Origin: Nelumbo lutea | Taxonomy: Eukaryota > Streptophyta > Magnoliopsida > Proteales > Nelumbonaceae | Reading direction: 5' to 3' | Length of the DNA stretch: 64,000 bases | NCBI GenBank assembly: GCA_022828595.1 | Contig: JAKGHH010000001.1 | Coordinates: forward strand, 69,374,401 to 69,438,400 | Shown: positions 12,831 to 24,299 of the stretch, piece after piece | Numbering within the stretch: the stretch's first letter is position 1 | Layout of the letters: the number at the start of each line of letters is the position of its first letter | Translations under genes and position numbers: made by a program | The notes under the pieces: generated by a model | What the model saw: only the letters and a program-made list of their open reading frames with translations | What the model was told of the DNA's origin: nothing | The model's database searches: none

Positions 12831-14011
12831 TCTTTTCTATGAAACCCACTAACATTAAAACACGAAAATGGATTTCTTTCTTTTTCATGGGGCCCACCAA
12901 CTTACCTTCTAATAAATGAGTCGGTAAATGCAGGCTATCTCAATGGCATCATGTATTTCTCAAAAAAATATCACCCGTCTCAAATGATAATTATAAAAGC
13001 AGGCTCTATATGATAATAAGGCAAGTGGCATTGTTTGTAATTTCGTTGATTTGATTACGAGGGATACATAAAACAAAATAGTTTGTTTATGATGATAATG
13101 TCAACTACAGCTCCTTAAGCATTCCCCGAGCCTTGACCGACACAATTTTGCTTTTAAATTCTTCTCTATTACATTATTTCTTGCATTTTACTCCCTATTC
13201 TTTAATTCATTAAATCAACTGTCTTCATTATAATGATGATGATGATCACCATTAACATAATAGTCAAATTTGGGCTACAGGAAGCCCTACACATTTATCA
13301 CTGCTTGGCTCAATAGTAGAAAAAAAAAATTCAACAAAAAAAAATCAAAGCATCAGAATTTCCAAGCAAATTTAGTGATAAGTGCAGTAGGATGTTTCAT
13401 GTTCAATGAATGAACATCCTCTGATGAAAGCCTGAGTTAGCACAGTACTTCTACAAAATCTCTCTCTCTCTGGGGCTCAAACTATTGAACAAGGTGATCA
13501 GAGGATGATCTGTCTCCAAGCTAGGTAGCAAAATCAATCAAATATTTTAAAATCCATGAATGCCAGAGTTTTATATGTAGAACTGTGTTTTGGAAGAATA
13601 TGGTGAGAGCGAGAGGATGAGTAAAATAATAAAACATCTCTGTCCACCTACAGTAAATATGACATTTGATTAAATGGTGTATTGGACGCACCTCAATTTC
13701 AAATCACCAACAATACATGAGGCTCAGCTCCATAAACGTGCACCTACTGAGCCGCTCCAAGAGTCAAGTCTGTCAAGATCAACAGTTTTATCTTCTTAAA
13801 TATCAAATTAAAGCTTTATACTTATATGTATAGCTGGGCCAAGCCAATAGGCTTTCTTTTGGCTGTTTCCTTTAAGAAATTATCACATCAATGTTGTAGC
13901 ATAAACAGCTTGCTTACTGTTTGTTGATCACCATTTACAATACAATGCATTGCCTAGATTTCTATTAATGTGATTATTTTTGAGTTTAATAATTAGTAGT
14001 TTTTAAAATTC
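12831..14011. other. AT-rich spacer, nothing recognised
   Basis: No open frame of note, no domain and no RNA gene seen. It has a short (TC)n run near 13460 and GAT trinucleotides near 13235. Confidence 0.4.
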
Positions 14012-14310
14012 TGGATTTGTTTGGTTCGTAATTGGAATTGGAATCGAAATCCTCCAGAATTGGAATTAGAATAGTTCATTCTTGTAGTCTGTTTGGTTCA
14101 GACAAGAATGAGAACGGGAATTATAATCAGCAAGAATAGAGTTTCATTCCCAAGGGAGGAACAGGGAATGGTCATTCCCTCAAATGAGAGAATGTCATTC
14201 CAGTAGAAATGGGAATGGGCTTCTAATTCCGCCCAACCAAACAGTTGAAATCTAAATAACCCATTCTGATTCTTATTCCAAACCCCTATTCCCATAAAGC
14301 AAATGGGGAC
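14012..14310. repeat. MITE of the GGAAT/ATTCC family, copy 1
   Basis: Around 300 bp built from GGAATNNGAAT and ATTCC words, beginning with TGTTTGGTTC motifs and ending CCAAACCCCTATTCCC. A second copy at 59845-60095 matches it over most of its length (for example AACCAAACA, TTTCATTCC, CCCTATTCCC). Ends are approximate. Confidence 0.6.
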
Positions 14311-15488
14311 TCAATAAATTGAACAGGGCTTGTCTAGCTGACTCTTGCATTTTCAAACTGATCATTCTTCACCTTCTCGAACAAGTATGGGTAGTTTCTG
14401 GGATACAGCCATCGATCATGGGGTTGGTTACATCAATCTTGTTTCACCTGCTCAATGTCATACCTATTGCTAAATTCTGAGCATTAAAATCATTTCTCAG
14501 TGCTTCAACCGTGTCCTATTTTGGTCTGCCTCTAACCCTTCTACCCAACCTGTAACAGATGGCTTCTTCATACAGCTATCCATCATTTCCCCTAATTACT
14601 TGCCTCTAACATTATTTCTTCCTCAAAGGTGAACTCTGGAATGATGATTTGATTTGATTTGATGCAACAATAGGCCCATCTCAACCAATAACAAAAGCCA
14701 CCAAATTTTCTCAGGTTTTGATTGCCTGAACTGCTCTATGATTGTGGTTGAATTCATGGACAAGAAATATACACATTAGGACTTCCTTCTTTTTCTTCCA
14801 AAATACAGTTGTAAAACCAACAAAATGGAATTCCTTGCTAATCTTTCTTTTTCAATTTCTAAGATTTGAATTGAACTTTAGGAATCAATAAGTGGTCACT
14901 GGGGTTAGAGAAAGTGATTAGACAGGACTCTCAATGGGGTGTACAGTATAATGGAATAATTTACTCAGATTGCCTAGGCTTTGCAGAGATTGACAACAAA
15001 GTTGGTTCTTTTGGTGCCAAAGAAAAAAAAATGTAGAACAGCTTCACTTTGACAGCCATTCCTAGTTGATGATAGAAACACCTAACTTGATTACTCATCT
15101 TGTTTATTCACTTTTGATATGAAAAATCTGGACATGACAAAAATCTTAACAGTGCCGTGAGACAAGAAAACCTTGTTAAGAGAATAAAATAGTTATATTC
15201 AAAATCAGGGGGAGGCTGTGAGCCTCATCACAAGTAGTAGAGTCTCCCCATGAAATAAGAAATTTTGCTTAGCCATCTTTTGCTTTCTTTAAGCTTTCTG
15301 TTCAGAGGGACCCAAGATGACAAGCTGGGAAGTAGAAGCACCTTAGCAAGTTTTGTTATTTTTGTTTCTTATTTAAAATCTTCTGAACAACCTTTTTTAG
15401 ACTTAGTTTTGGAAGGAGTATAAATACAAATATGTAGAATGCAAAGCCTTATATTTTGTATGTATCTGTACTCCTTCCAAACTGAGCC
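14311..15488. other. Spacer, no gene recognised
   Basis: Non-coding by inspection. Some weakly structured tracts are present (for example an ATTTGATTTGATTTGAT run near 14650), but there is no recognisable domain, RNA gene or transposon end. Confidence 0.4.
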
Positions 15489-15635
15489 TAAGGCTGTGTT
15501 TGGTTGCAGTGCAATTTTATTTGCACTAGTACAAATGAAAGAGAATGAAAATGAAAAAAATGCAAATTCTCATTTAATTTTGTTTTGGGTTTTACTTCAT
15601 TCTACTTCATGTCTTAATTTACTTCATTTGTACTG

Positions 15636-16852
15636 TGATGAGGGCAGATTTGGCCCTCCAATGACATTGTGACACCTGGCACCTCATGCCAATTAAGTGC
15701 AGCCCCTTAATAGCTAAACAACTCAAGCTCGCTACAGGCAGCTCACCATCATGCAACAACTCACAAGCACCTCGCCACTAGGTAGCTCGCCATCATGCAG
15801 CACTTCACAGGCAGCCGCCACTAGGCAGTTCGCCACCATGCAGCACTCATAGGCAGCTCACCCCTAGGCAGCTCGCCACAAGCAACTCGCCATCTTGTAG
15901 CTTGGCACCTCAGAACAACTAGGTGACACCCAGGACCACTTTGGCAACAACTTACCTTTGCTAAGATGATGGTGTCCCACAGGCACGGCCTGGCACAGGC
16001 GCAACCTGGTGCCCTAGCCCTATTCCGATCTGGCGACCTGGCACAAGCACGAGCTGAAAGCCTAGCCTTTACACGAGCTGGCAGTCTGGCCTTGGCACGA
16101 GCTGGTAGCCTGACCCAGGCACGACCTGGCCCTAGCACGAACTGGCGGCTTGGCCCAAGCACCAACCTGGTGGCCTGACACAGGTGCCAACCTGACAACC
16201 TCGAGGAGCTCACCACTGTACCCCACATTTTACGGGATTGTGACTTGTAACGGCTATATTAGCTCACCCACTCCCCGATTCTGAGGAGAATGGACAGTTT
16301 TACCATTTGATGGCATTCCACCCACCTAACACACAAGTCAATCCCATCACAGCTAGGATCCAGGAACTGCTTCACCTAACCCACGAGGACTCCAGGATAT
16401 AAAGACCTCACACCCCAGGGGCAAAGGTATGCAAAAAGAGGCGAAAAAAGGGATGGTAACCCCAGCTCTCTAGCTCTCTCATATCATTTTCAACTCGCTA
16501 TTATGTGCTAACTTAGCCATCGGAGTGACCTCGCCGGGTAAACACCCCCGGGTTCTCTGATTTAGTTCTCGTAGGTCCCTCAGCTCCCGCCGCTTACAAA
16601 GATGAGTAGATCACCACCAGGCAGCTCATCAAGGTAGCTCACCTCCAAGCAGCTCATCGAGGCAGCTCATCAAGGTAGCCCACCTCCAGGCATATCATCA
16701 AGGTAACCCACCTCCAGTTAGCTCGCCACCAGGGAGCTCCACTTCAGCCTCTGAGTCACCAACTGCATGGGAGTAGACGAGATGACAAGGTACTTAGTCA
16801 AAAAATTGACAAATCACAAAAAAATGATATGTGACCGGAAACCGTCACATCA
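15636..16852 (+). repeat. 5' LTR (1217 bp) with internal minisatellites
   Basis: Ends TG...CA. It contains an array of about 26 bp units (GGCAGCTCGCCA...CATGCAGCAC) near 15720-15900 and a second array of about 24 bp units (GGCACGACCTGGC) near 15980-16190. The Arg/Ala-rich open frames across these arrays are products of the repeats and not genes. A TATA-like TATAAAGACCTC lies at about 16397 and could mark the U3/R promoter. Confidence 0.88.
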
Positions 16853-17192
16853 TTTGGCTCCGTCTGTGGGAACGCACTACAAAAAGCTAAGTTCTCATCC
16901 TACAAAAAGCTAAGTTCTTATCTTACAAAAAGCTAAGTTCTCTTCTCCTAGAAAGATAAGTCCTCATTCAGCCTCTGAGTCACCAACTGCATGGGAGCAG
17001 ACGAGATGACGAGGTACTTAGCCAAAAAATTGACACATCACAAAAAAATGATATGTGACCGGAAACCGTCACATCATTTGGCTCCGTCTGTGGGAACACA
17101 CTACAAAAAGCTAAGTTCTCATCCTACAAAAATCTAAGTTCTTATCTTACAAAAAGCTAAGTTCTCTTCTCCCAGAAAGATAAGTCCTCACC
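16745..17192 (+). repeat. 224-bp tandem duplication spanning the LTR end and primer-binding site
   Basis: Units 16745-16968 and 16969-17192 are nearly identical. Each has the last 108 bp of the LTR, the CACATCA end, the primer-binding-like sequence and about 116 bp of leader with repeated AAAAAGCTAAGTTCT. As a result there are two LTR-end/primer-site junctions, at 16852 and about 17076. Confidence 0.9.
16854..16871 (+). other. Primer-binding-like site
   Basis: TTGGCTCCGTCTGTGGGA begins one base after the LTR end. It is not the common initiator-Met site. The tRNA it pairs with was not identified; a comparison against the species' tRNA 3' ends would settle it. Confidence 0.6.
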
Positions 17193-17579
17193 TTTTTAGG
17201 AACTAAAGCTCTCGCTTTATGGTTTCCATTTTTTATGAACTCAAAGACTATACAGGGAGCTAACAGACTAAGTAGCTCTAAGGCATGGCCTGTGGCGGCC
17301 TGCGCATGGCTTGGCGGCCTGGGCATGGCCTGGCGCGACCTGGCACGAGCAGCGACCTGGCGGCCCGGCCCAGGTGCGAACTCAAAACTGAAAAGGCACT
17401 AGCCTCGGAAATAAGTAAGCAAGCTCTAGCTCTCAGATTGTGACTTCTAGCTCGTAGTTTACTATGAGAGTACTAACTCAGCCATCGGAGTGACCTCAAC
17501 GGGTTAGCCACCCTAGGTCCTCTAACATTTAGTTCCTTGCAAGTCTCTAAGTAGCAACGAAATTCAGGAGCGGGCTACG

Positions 17580-18060
17580 AGTCCCTCCCAAAGCCTAAGG
17601 GCCACAAGAAGACCCAGTTGCCACTTCAGTGTGGGCAAAATTCAAAGCGGACTACAGGTCCCTCCCAAAGCCTAAGGGCCACAAGACCTAGTCGCCTCTA
17701 CGGCATGGGCAAAGTTTAGGAGCAGACTACGGGTCTCTCCCAAAGCCTGAGGGCCACACTACTACTGAAAGACCCAGTCGCCTCTACGGCATGAGCAACA
17801 CTATTGCTGAAAGACTTAGTCGCCTCTACGGCATGGGCAACAATATTGCTGAAAGACCCAGTCGCCTCTACGGCATGGGCAAAGTTCAGGAGTGGACTAC
17901 GAGTTGCCCCCCAAAGCCTACAGGCCACACTACTATTGAAAGACCCAGTCGCCTCTACGGCATGGGCAACACTACTGCTTAAGACCCAATCGCCTCTTCG
18001 GCATGGGCAAAGTCCAAGAGTGGACCACAAGTCGCTCCCAGAGCCTAAGGGATACAGTAC
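17580..18060 (+). repeat. Interior minisatellite of the LTR element
   Basis: Repeated units of roughly 42-46 bp around the word GTCGCCTCTACGGCATG (17691, 17776, 17818, 17864, 17948 and further), alternating with longer units containing CTCCCAAAGCCTAAGGGCCAC. Open frames over it on both strands are periodic and are not treated as genes. Confidence 0.8.
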
Positions 18061-18206
18061 CAAACTGGAAGAGACCTCAGCACCTTACGGGCAACTCCCT
18101 TCCAAGCAGCTCCTAAAGCCTAAGAAACTGAATCAACGCTTACGAGCTCGTCGAATTACGGGCCAAAAGGAGAAATCTACTCCCTTCGCCAAGTAACTTT
18201 CAGCTC

Positions 18207-18222
18207 GGGAGTGGGGAGCAAA
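18207..18222 (+). other. Polypurine tract
   Basis: GGGAGTGGGGAGCAAA (one T among purines) abuts the 3' LTR at 18223. It is the expected plus-strand primer for reverse transcription. Confidence 0.8.
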
Positions 18223-19465
18223 TGATGAGGGCAAATTTGGCCCTCCAATGACATTGTGACACCTGGCACCTCATGCCAACTAAGTGCAGTCCCTTGACAG
18301 GTAGACAGCTCGAGCTCGTCACTAGGCAACTCCCCACAAGCAGTTCACCACTAGGCAACTCACCATCATGCAGCACTTCACAAGCAGCTCGCCATCATGC
18401 AACACTTCACAGGTAGCTCGCCACCATGTAGCACTCACAGGCAGCTCGCCATCATGCAACACTTCACAGGCAGCTCGCCACCATGTAGCACTCACAGGCA
18501 GCTTGCCCCTAGGCAGCTCGCCATCTTGTAGCCTGGTACCTCAGAACAACTAAGTGACACCTGGAACCACTTTGGAAACAACTTGCCTTTGCTAAGATGA
18601 TGGTGTCCCACAGGAACAACCTGGCACAGGCGCAACCTGGTGGCCTAGCCCTGGGCCAACCTGGTGGCTAGGCATAGGCACGAGCTGGCAGCCTAGCCTT
18701 GACACGAGCTGGCAACCTGGCCTTGACACGAGCCGGCAGCCTGGCCTTGGCACGAACTGGCAGCCTAACCCTGTCGCGACCTGGCCCTGACACGAAATGG
18801 TAGCATGGGACAGGCACCGACCTGGCGACCTGACACAGGTGCCAACCTGACAACCTCGAGGAGCTCACCACCGTACCCACATTTTACAGGATTGTGACTT
18901 GTAACGGCTATATTATCTCACCCACTCCCCGATTCTGACGAGAAGGGATAGTTTTACCGTTTGATGGCATTTCACCCACCTAACATGCAAGCTAGTCCCA
19001 TCACAGCTGGGATCTAGGAACTGTTCCACCTAACCCACAAGGACTCTAGTATATAAAGACCTCACCCCCCAAGGGCAAAGGTATGCAAAAAGAGGTGAAA
19101 AAAGGGATGGTAACCCCAGCTCTCTAGCTCTCTCATATCATTTTCAACTCGCTATTGTGTGCTAACTTAGCCATCGGAGTGACCTCGCCGAGTAAACACT
19201 CCCGGGTTCTCTGATTTAGTTCTCGTAGGTCCCTCAGCTCTCGCTACTTACAAAGATGAGCAAATCACCACCAGGCAGCTCATCAAGGTAGCTCACCTCC
19301 AGGCAGTTCATCAAGGTAACTCACCTCCAGCCAGCTCGCCACCAGGGAGGTCCACTTCAGCCTTTGAATCACCGACTGCATGGGAGCAGATGAGATGACG
19401 AGGTACTTAGCCAAAAAATTGACACATCACGAAAAAATGATACGTGACCGGAAATTGTCACATCA
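18223..19465 (+). repeat. 3' LTR (1243 bp)
   Basis: Same ends and same minisatellite blocks as the 5' LTR. The many small differences from the 5' LTR include a large share of C/T changes, and the minisatellite blocks differ in unit number. The insertion is therefore not very recent. Confidence 0.88.
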
Positions 19466-19876
19466 TACTGCAATCAAACAAAATAAACTAAAATTTGAAA
19501 CAAAAATAGTGTCAGAATTTACATTCAAATCATTTGCACTATAATCAAACAAAATAAACTAAAATTTGAAACAAAAATAGTGTCAGAATTTACATTCAAA
19601 TCACTTGCACTGTCATGGTATTGCATCAGTACAAATTTATTTGCATTGCAACTAAAAACAGCCTAACTTTTGGGGAGAAAGAATGTTCTCCGGCCAAAAT
19701 CTGAATCAAGAAAACTCACTAAGCTCCCAAAAATAATCGACTAACCAACCGAGTGGTGGCTCCATTGGCATGTTAGCTGAGTAGACCCAGCAGAGATACG
19801 GATTCTAATCCCATTATTACCACCTCGGTTGAAAAGTTAATGTGTATTGTGTTAAGTACCAAAAAAAATGGATAAA

Positions 19877-20173
19877 GGCTATGTTTGGTTTGAAGAAAAA
19901 AATAAGAAAAAGTAGGAAAACCTTTACAAACCTTGTATGGGTTTTCCTACTTTCCCCTTCCTTTCTCTACTTTTTTCCTTCAAACCAAACATAAGAAATC
20001 AAATCAGCCCCCCACAACGTCCCACAGCACATCCTGCCATGTATTGGAAACATCTCCTGATGATAAATACCAGAAATGATGATATCATCATTGGGAGATG
20101 TTCCCAATACACGAAAGAGATGTGCTGTGAGGGACAATCTTGTGGGAGGTTGATTTGAACTCCAAACATAGCC
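19877..20173. mobile_element. Harbinger-like MITE with internal fold-back
   Basis: Ends GGCTATGTTTGGTTTGAAG and CCAAACATAGCC are inverted. The right flank is TAA; the left flank is AAA (one change). The centre (20021-20135) is a second inverted repeat: the arm with CACAGCACATC...TGTATTGGAAACATCTCC pairs with GGAGATGTTCCCAATACA...GATGTGCTGTG. Confidence 0.65.
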
Positions 20174-21137
20174 TAAGGGTTAGCGAGAAAAGACAAGGGG
20201 AAAATGCACATACCTCACAAAGATTAATTAGCAATGAAAGAGAACATTGTCTATTAAAGGAAAAAAAAAAGATTGGAAAGTTAATACCGAGAAAATTATA
20301 CAAATTTTTAAAGAAAAAAAAAATCATCCATGTCAATGTATTGTACAACATTTTGATTTACAAATTCAGTGAAAAGACATCAGTTTATATATTGTGGTTA
20401 GGTACTGGTAATAAACACCAGATTCCACCGATTCAGGTAGAGAACATTGAAAATACCGGTATGCAACCTTAAAAGACGAAAACGCCTCATTTACTTCCTG
20501 ATTTTTCCTCTTATGTTTGTAAGGAATCTTCCAATTTACGTATTACCTCATCAATTAATAACAACACTCTTAGGAAAGTCGGGGTTTGATTGTGACAAAA
20601 TCAACAAGAATTAGTGTGAATTCTTCACACAAAACGGCTGGTCTTCTTTGCTTTGCATGAATTTCATTCAATCCAGCAAAAAGAGACCAGCTGCATCAGT
20701 ACTCTCTAAATTTATTTGATTAGAGAAGAAAAATAAAAATTTGATGGAATGCCAGGGTCACAAAAGTCAGTTGGTCGGTGATTGTAGACTTGAGCATCTA
20801 ACAAGTCTGCTTTCCCTAAAGGGAATCTGATGAAAAAGAAATGAGGTTTTCTTTTCCTTTCACTTTCAACTATTAAAATTATCATATTAAGAATTCAACT
20901 ATGATATATTTATTAGTAGGAAGGGGGTGTACATAAATTTAAATCTCAATCAATTATATTAAAATATATTTACTTTTTATTAATTCAAGACTTTAAGTTT
21001 ATAAAATATGCTTTTATGTTTTATAAGATGTATTTATCATCCCATTCAATCAAAGCACAGCCCACTGGATGTATCATAGATTTTTAAGAGTTAGGAGGGA
21101 AAGACATGAGACCTGCACCGAGTTTCAATTCCGCTTT
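20174..21137. other. AT-rich spacer, no gene
   Basis: Only short frames and A/T runs. No domain or RNA gene recognised. Confidence 0.4.
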
Positions 21138-21424
21138 TGTTTGGAATCCGGTTTCAATCAGGACAAAACCCGTTCTAACAACTTTTACAGCCTTGCATCG
21201 AGAATATCTCCCTAGTTATGTGATTTATTTCATGAAAGATATTTTTAATACAAGGTTGTGAGGGGCTGCTCGACAGAAGCCAAACTCTTCTATCTGCGCA
21301 AATACCGTTCAAACAGCCCCTTACAAATTTGCATTTGAAAATATCTCCCATAAAATAAATCATGGGACCGAGATTTGCCCTGACCGAAGCCGGATTCACC
21401 TGCACCGCACAAGTGTCCAAACGC
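21138..21424. repeat. Probable MITE with imperfect inverted ends
   Basis: The left part GGAATCCGGTTTCAATCAGGA is complementary to CCTGACCGAAGCCGGATTC near 21385-21405. A second inner pair around AAATATCTCCC also lies in opposite orientation. Ends are approximate and no target duplication was found. The phrase ACAGCCTTGCA recurs at about 37428, suggesting a dispersed family. Confidence 0.45.
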
Positions 21425-22770
21425 ATCCAGTCCAACATGGCCCGGCTAGGCGCTAGCGGTTGGTAATTAGTAATTTAAGGCTTGAGAGGAGGAATATGAT
21501 TTGGCAGTGAGCAGTGACAACTGACAAGCCAAAACCAACGCTATTTGCTCCGTGAAATTGTGGGGACCGAATCAAGCATGACAATTGACATCTAGAAGTT
21601 GAACTACTTGGACTTAATTACCTAACTTGGAAGTAATTCATCTTGGAAGTATCTAAAGTCTAAAGTCTAAACATGACAATTGACATCTAGAAGTCCAAAC
21701 GCACGTTCCGGACTAAGGAGTAAGATGAACGAACGGCTTAAACCTAACTTGGAAGTATCCTAAGTCTAAACACAGTCACAACCAATACCCATCATTCCGA
21801 ACCTTGGATAAAACATAATGGTTACAGCTGTTTTCTTTTGTTTTGTTTGTTCAACTTTTTTTCCAAAAGGGAGACTTGATTATCTAGGTTCCGTCTCTGT
21901 TTTGTCCGTTATTAACTCATCACTGTTTGCAAAGGTCTCATAAGCTATGTATGCTCTCTTATTGCTCAGATTTACATGTTTCCAATTGATTTGCTCTTTC
22001 TGTTTCTGTCTTTTACTTAGTCCTTTACTTGTGTTTACTCTCTTGCTATGTGTCTTTGAGTATTGTTGATCGAAATTTGGACTTAATTAGACGTGAAACA
22101 ATGGAATTCTCAATGTTAAACAAAGGATAGTTATGAAGTAGAACTCAGAATTATCATCGTATGGTCATATTTTTTTATATGAGATGCTTTGTTGAAGTAA
22201 TATTTAAAAACCGAGCACATAATGATTTCTTTTATGTCTTTATATGAGTTTCAAGACTTGATTATTTGTAATTGCAAGTTTCTTATTAAGAAATCATTAT
22301 CTTTTTTTAATGTAGCAAATAGCAGTGCTACAATTCCAACACTCCCTGCAAAGCAGGGCCCCTCCGCTAGTTTAATATTAAGTGGGTTATAAATTACAAT
22401 TTAATAGAATTTAATAATTTAGCATGAAAGTTAAAATGAATAACAATTATAATTAAGTTAAATATAATTAAAATTTGCACCTTTTTCATTCCACAAGCAC
22501 TCTAAATCTCGACTATTTTAGTTCCATCTATGTGGTTCGAATTTATTTTCCTTGTCAAGCCACCAAAGCCAGATGATCAAACTGATGAACCTCATAGTTT
22601 AGAGCCCAAGTTGGAGTTTAGGCATTGGGCTTGGTCGCTAGTGACCGACAAAATATCCATATAAGCCAAATATAGCACCAAGCCCAACAACACACAACTT
22701 ACATCATGGAAGAGAAGGGACCTTCAATCCAAGTTGTATGGTTTGAAAGAGTATAAATATAAATAGGGAA
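21425..22770. other. Spacer with short direct repeats, no gene
   Basis: Around 21580-21780 the phrases CATGACAATTGACATCTAGAAG and ACTTGGAAGTA...CTAAGTCTAAAC occur two or three times as direct repeats. The rest is AT-rich and non-coding by inspection. Confidence 0.4.
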
Positions 22771-22960
22771 AATTCCTTATCAGTACCCTGAACTTTAGGG
22801 ATTGTCTTAAATCAGTTGTTGAACTTCAAAACATGTCTTCGTAGTACCTAAACTTTCAAAATGTGTCTAATAGGTCCCTACCATTAATAGTCCATCAGTT
22901 ATATATATCACGTGATGACATGTGCCACTTAAAAATTTTAAAATGTCAAAACTATCCTTC
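22771..22960. repeat. Left end of a Mutator-like MITE, orphaned
   Basis: Starts GGGAAAATTCCTTATCAGTACCCTGAAC, close to the end of the fold-back at 46669-47196 (GATTAGTACC, CTTTCAAAATG). Its matching right end is not seen before the LTR at 23245, so it is probably truncated. Confidence 0.45.
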
Positions 22961-23244
22961 AAAAGAAGACATTGTTCATTGTCTTCGACCTTGAGGCTAA
23001 ACCGGATGTTGCTACAATTTCCTACCTCGAAGAGATTTTTAGTTGTTTTGTTTTGCCTTACCCGAGAGAACGACAACCGCACACCCGACGTTTCATCAAG
23101 TTTCAAAGGTTTCTAAGCTTCCTACAGTGCCTCTGGAGGCTGAAACTAGTGTCACTATTAGGGAAAACGAAGTTTCATATAGATTCCCAAATGCACCTTT
23201 TGTTGAATGTGTGGGATCTCCAACATTATCCTTAAACAATACAA

Positions 23245-23956
23245 TGATGCAATAGCTAGAGTAAAGAACTAATGTTGTGCGATCTGGTAGCTCCCTACTG
23301 GTAGACAGCTTGGATGTTGGGCTGATGAGGTCACCTGGTCAAGCTACAAAGAAAAGTATCAAAGTGTATAAGTTGCTATACCTGGGGTGGGCACTCCGAT
23401 GCTTAAGTTAGCGAACAGGTGAATAGATTAGGAAGTGAGAAAGCTAGTAGACTTCAAGAGATAAATAGCACGTACCTTTTTTGAGGAAGGGGGTGCCTTT
23501 ATATAGGCTAACTATTGTGAACTCCATGAAACATGTCCAAGATCTCCGGCCCGTCTAATTCAAAAGTGGTTCTACGCCCAAATACGAATTCCACGTAAGC
23601 TGATAATGCTTATCTGGTCTCGTCCGAAGTGGACGGGCTGACCCAAGATCATCTCTGTCAACATGTCATCATGATCCTAGGGGATTCAGAGATGGGACTC
23701 TGCTCAAGGAGGAATTCACCCATCACATCGAGTAGGTTGATAACTAGATCTGGGCTAGGTCGACGGAGGCAGGTCTCCTCTTCACGCCAACCTAACGCTT
23801 CCTGGGCTATAAATAGGTCATCTTGCCGAGGTGGAGCCAAGGAGGTTGAAAGTGCCAAGTGTCTGAGGTATGCTTGCATGGTACTGAAATGCCAATTGAT
23901 GGTTATGTAGTGCCATGTGTTGTGATATCATTGGAGGACCAAATCATCACTCATCA
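23245..23956 (-). repeat. 3' LTR of the truncated Tat element (712 bp)
   Basis: On the plus strand it runs TGATGCAATAG...CACTCATCA, the mirror of a TGATGAG...CA LTR. The word ATCATTGGAGGACCAAAT is shared with the LTR at 60339-60881 and, more loosely, with the solo LTRs. The flanking 5 bp on the left is TACAA; the partner on the right is lost with the 5' LTR. Confidence 0.7.
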
Positions 23957-24299
23957 ATTGCCCCCACTCCCGAGTCCGGCATGATTATCTCGATGAAGGA
24001 GTAGTTTTAACCCGAGGTGATTTGGACCGAGATCTGGCTTCAACGGAGTCCAACCAATGGATTAGTATCCAATTAGCTCAACTAGTCTGGCTTAGCCAAG
24101 AGGTCACATTCTGGGCACGTACGGATGCCACACAATCGTTAAGTCCCGCGGATGTCAAAAACGCGTCAAACTCATTTCGCCTTTGAATGCGAATCACCGC
24201 ACCTTCAAGGACCGTTGGATCCAACCGATCTCACTTGTTCATATAAATAGGACCCTCATGGGTCCATTTCCTTTGTCCCTGACTCTAAAAATCTGGTGC

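Larger units (their letters stand above)
15636..19465 (+). mobile_element. Non-autonomous LTR retrotransposon, complete, 3.8 kb
   Basis: Two LTRs (15636-16852 and 18223-19465), both TGATGAG...CACATCA, flank a 1370-bp interior. The 5-bp direct repeat TACTG on each side (15631-15635 and 19466-19470) is identical. A primer-binding-like site follows the first LTR and a polypurine tract precedes the second, giving plus-strand polarity. The interior encodes no gag, protease, RT or integrase and consists of a tandem duplication plus a minisatellite, so it must move in trans. The TTGGCTCCGTCTGTGGGA site resembles the TTGGCRCCRTCTRTGGGA sites common in Tat-lineage gypsy elements; the lineage is inferred from that. 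Confidence 0.9.
15492..19663. mobile_element. PIF/Harbinger-like MITE split by an LTR element
   Basis: Left half 15492-15635 starts GGCTGTGTTTGGTTGCA; right half 19471-19663 ends TGCAACTAAAAACAGCC. Both ends are flanked by TAA (15489-15491 and 19664-19666), the target-site pattern of PIF/Harbinger MITEs. An intact relative of 246 bp lies at 40353-40598. The right half has an internal 71-bp tandem duplication (19472-19542 and 19543-19613). The 3.8-kb LTR element sits inside and is flanked by its own TACTG duplication, so the order of events is fixed: MITE first, LTR element later. Confidence 0.8.

Noticed and set aside
15821..16228. Arg/Ala-rich open frame (RLPARAKARLPARVKARL) in the 5' LTR, with a matching one at 18668-18880
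   Set aside because: It is the translation of the 24-bp LTR minisatellite; both strands are open for the same reason and neither has gene-like context.
17580..18060. Regularly spaced repeats resembling a CRISPR array
   Set aside because: The 'spacers' are themselves repeated and it lies inside a plant LTR retrotransposon; eukaryotic nuclear DNA has no CRISPR loci.
17716..18196. Open frames on both strands with repeated VASTAWA or HAVEATGSF words
   Set aside because: They follow the minisatellite period inside the LTR element and have no domain.
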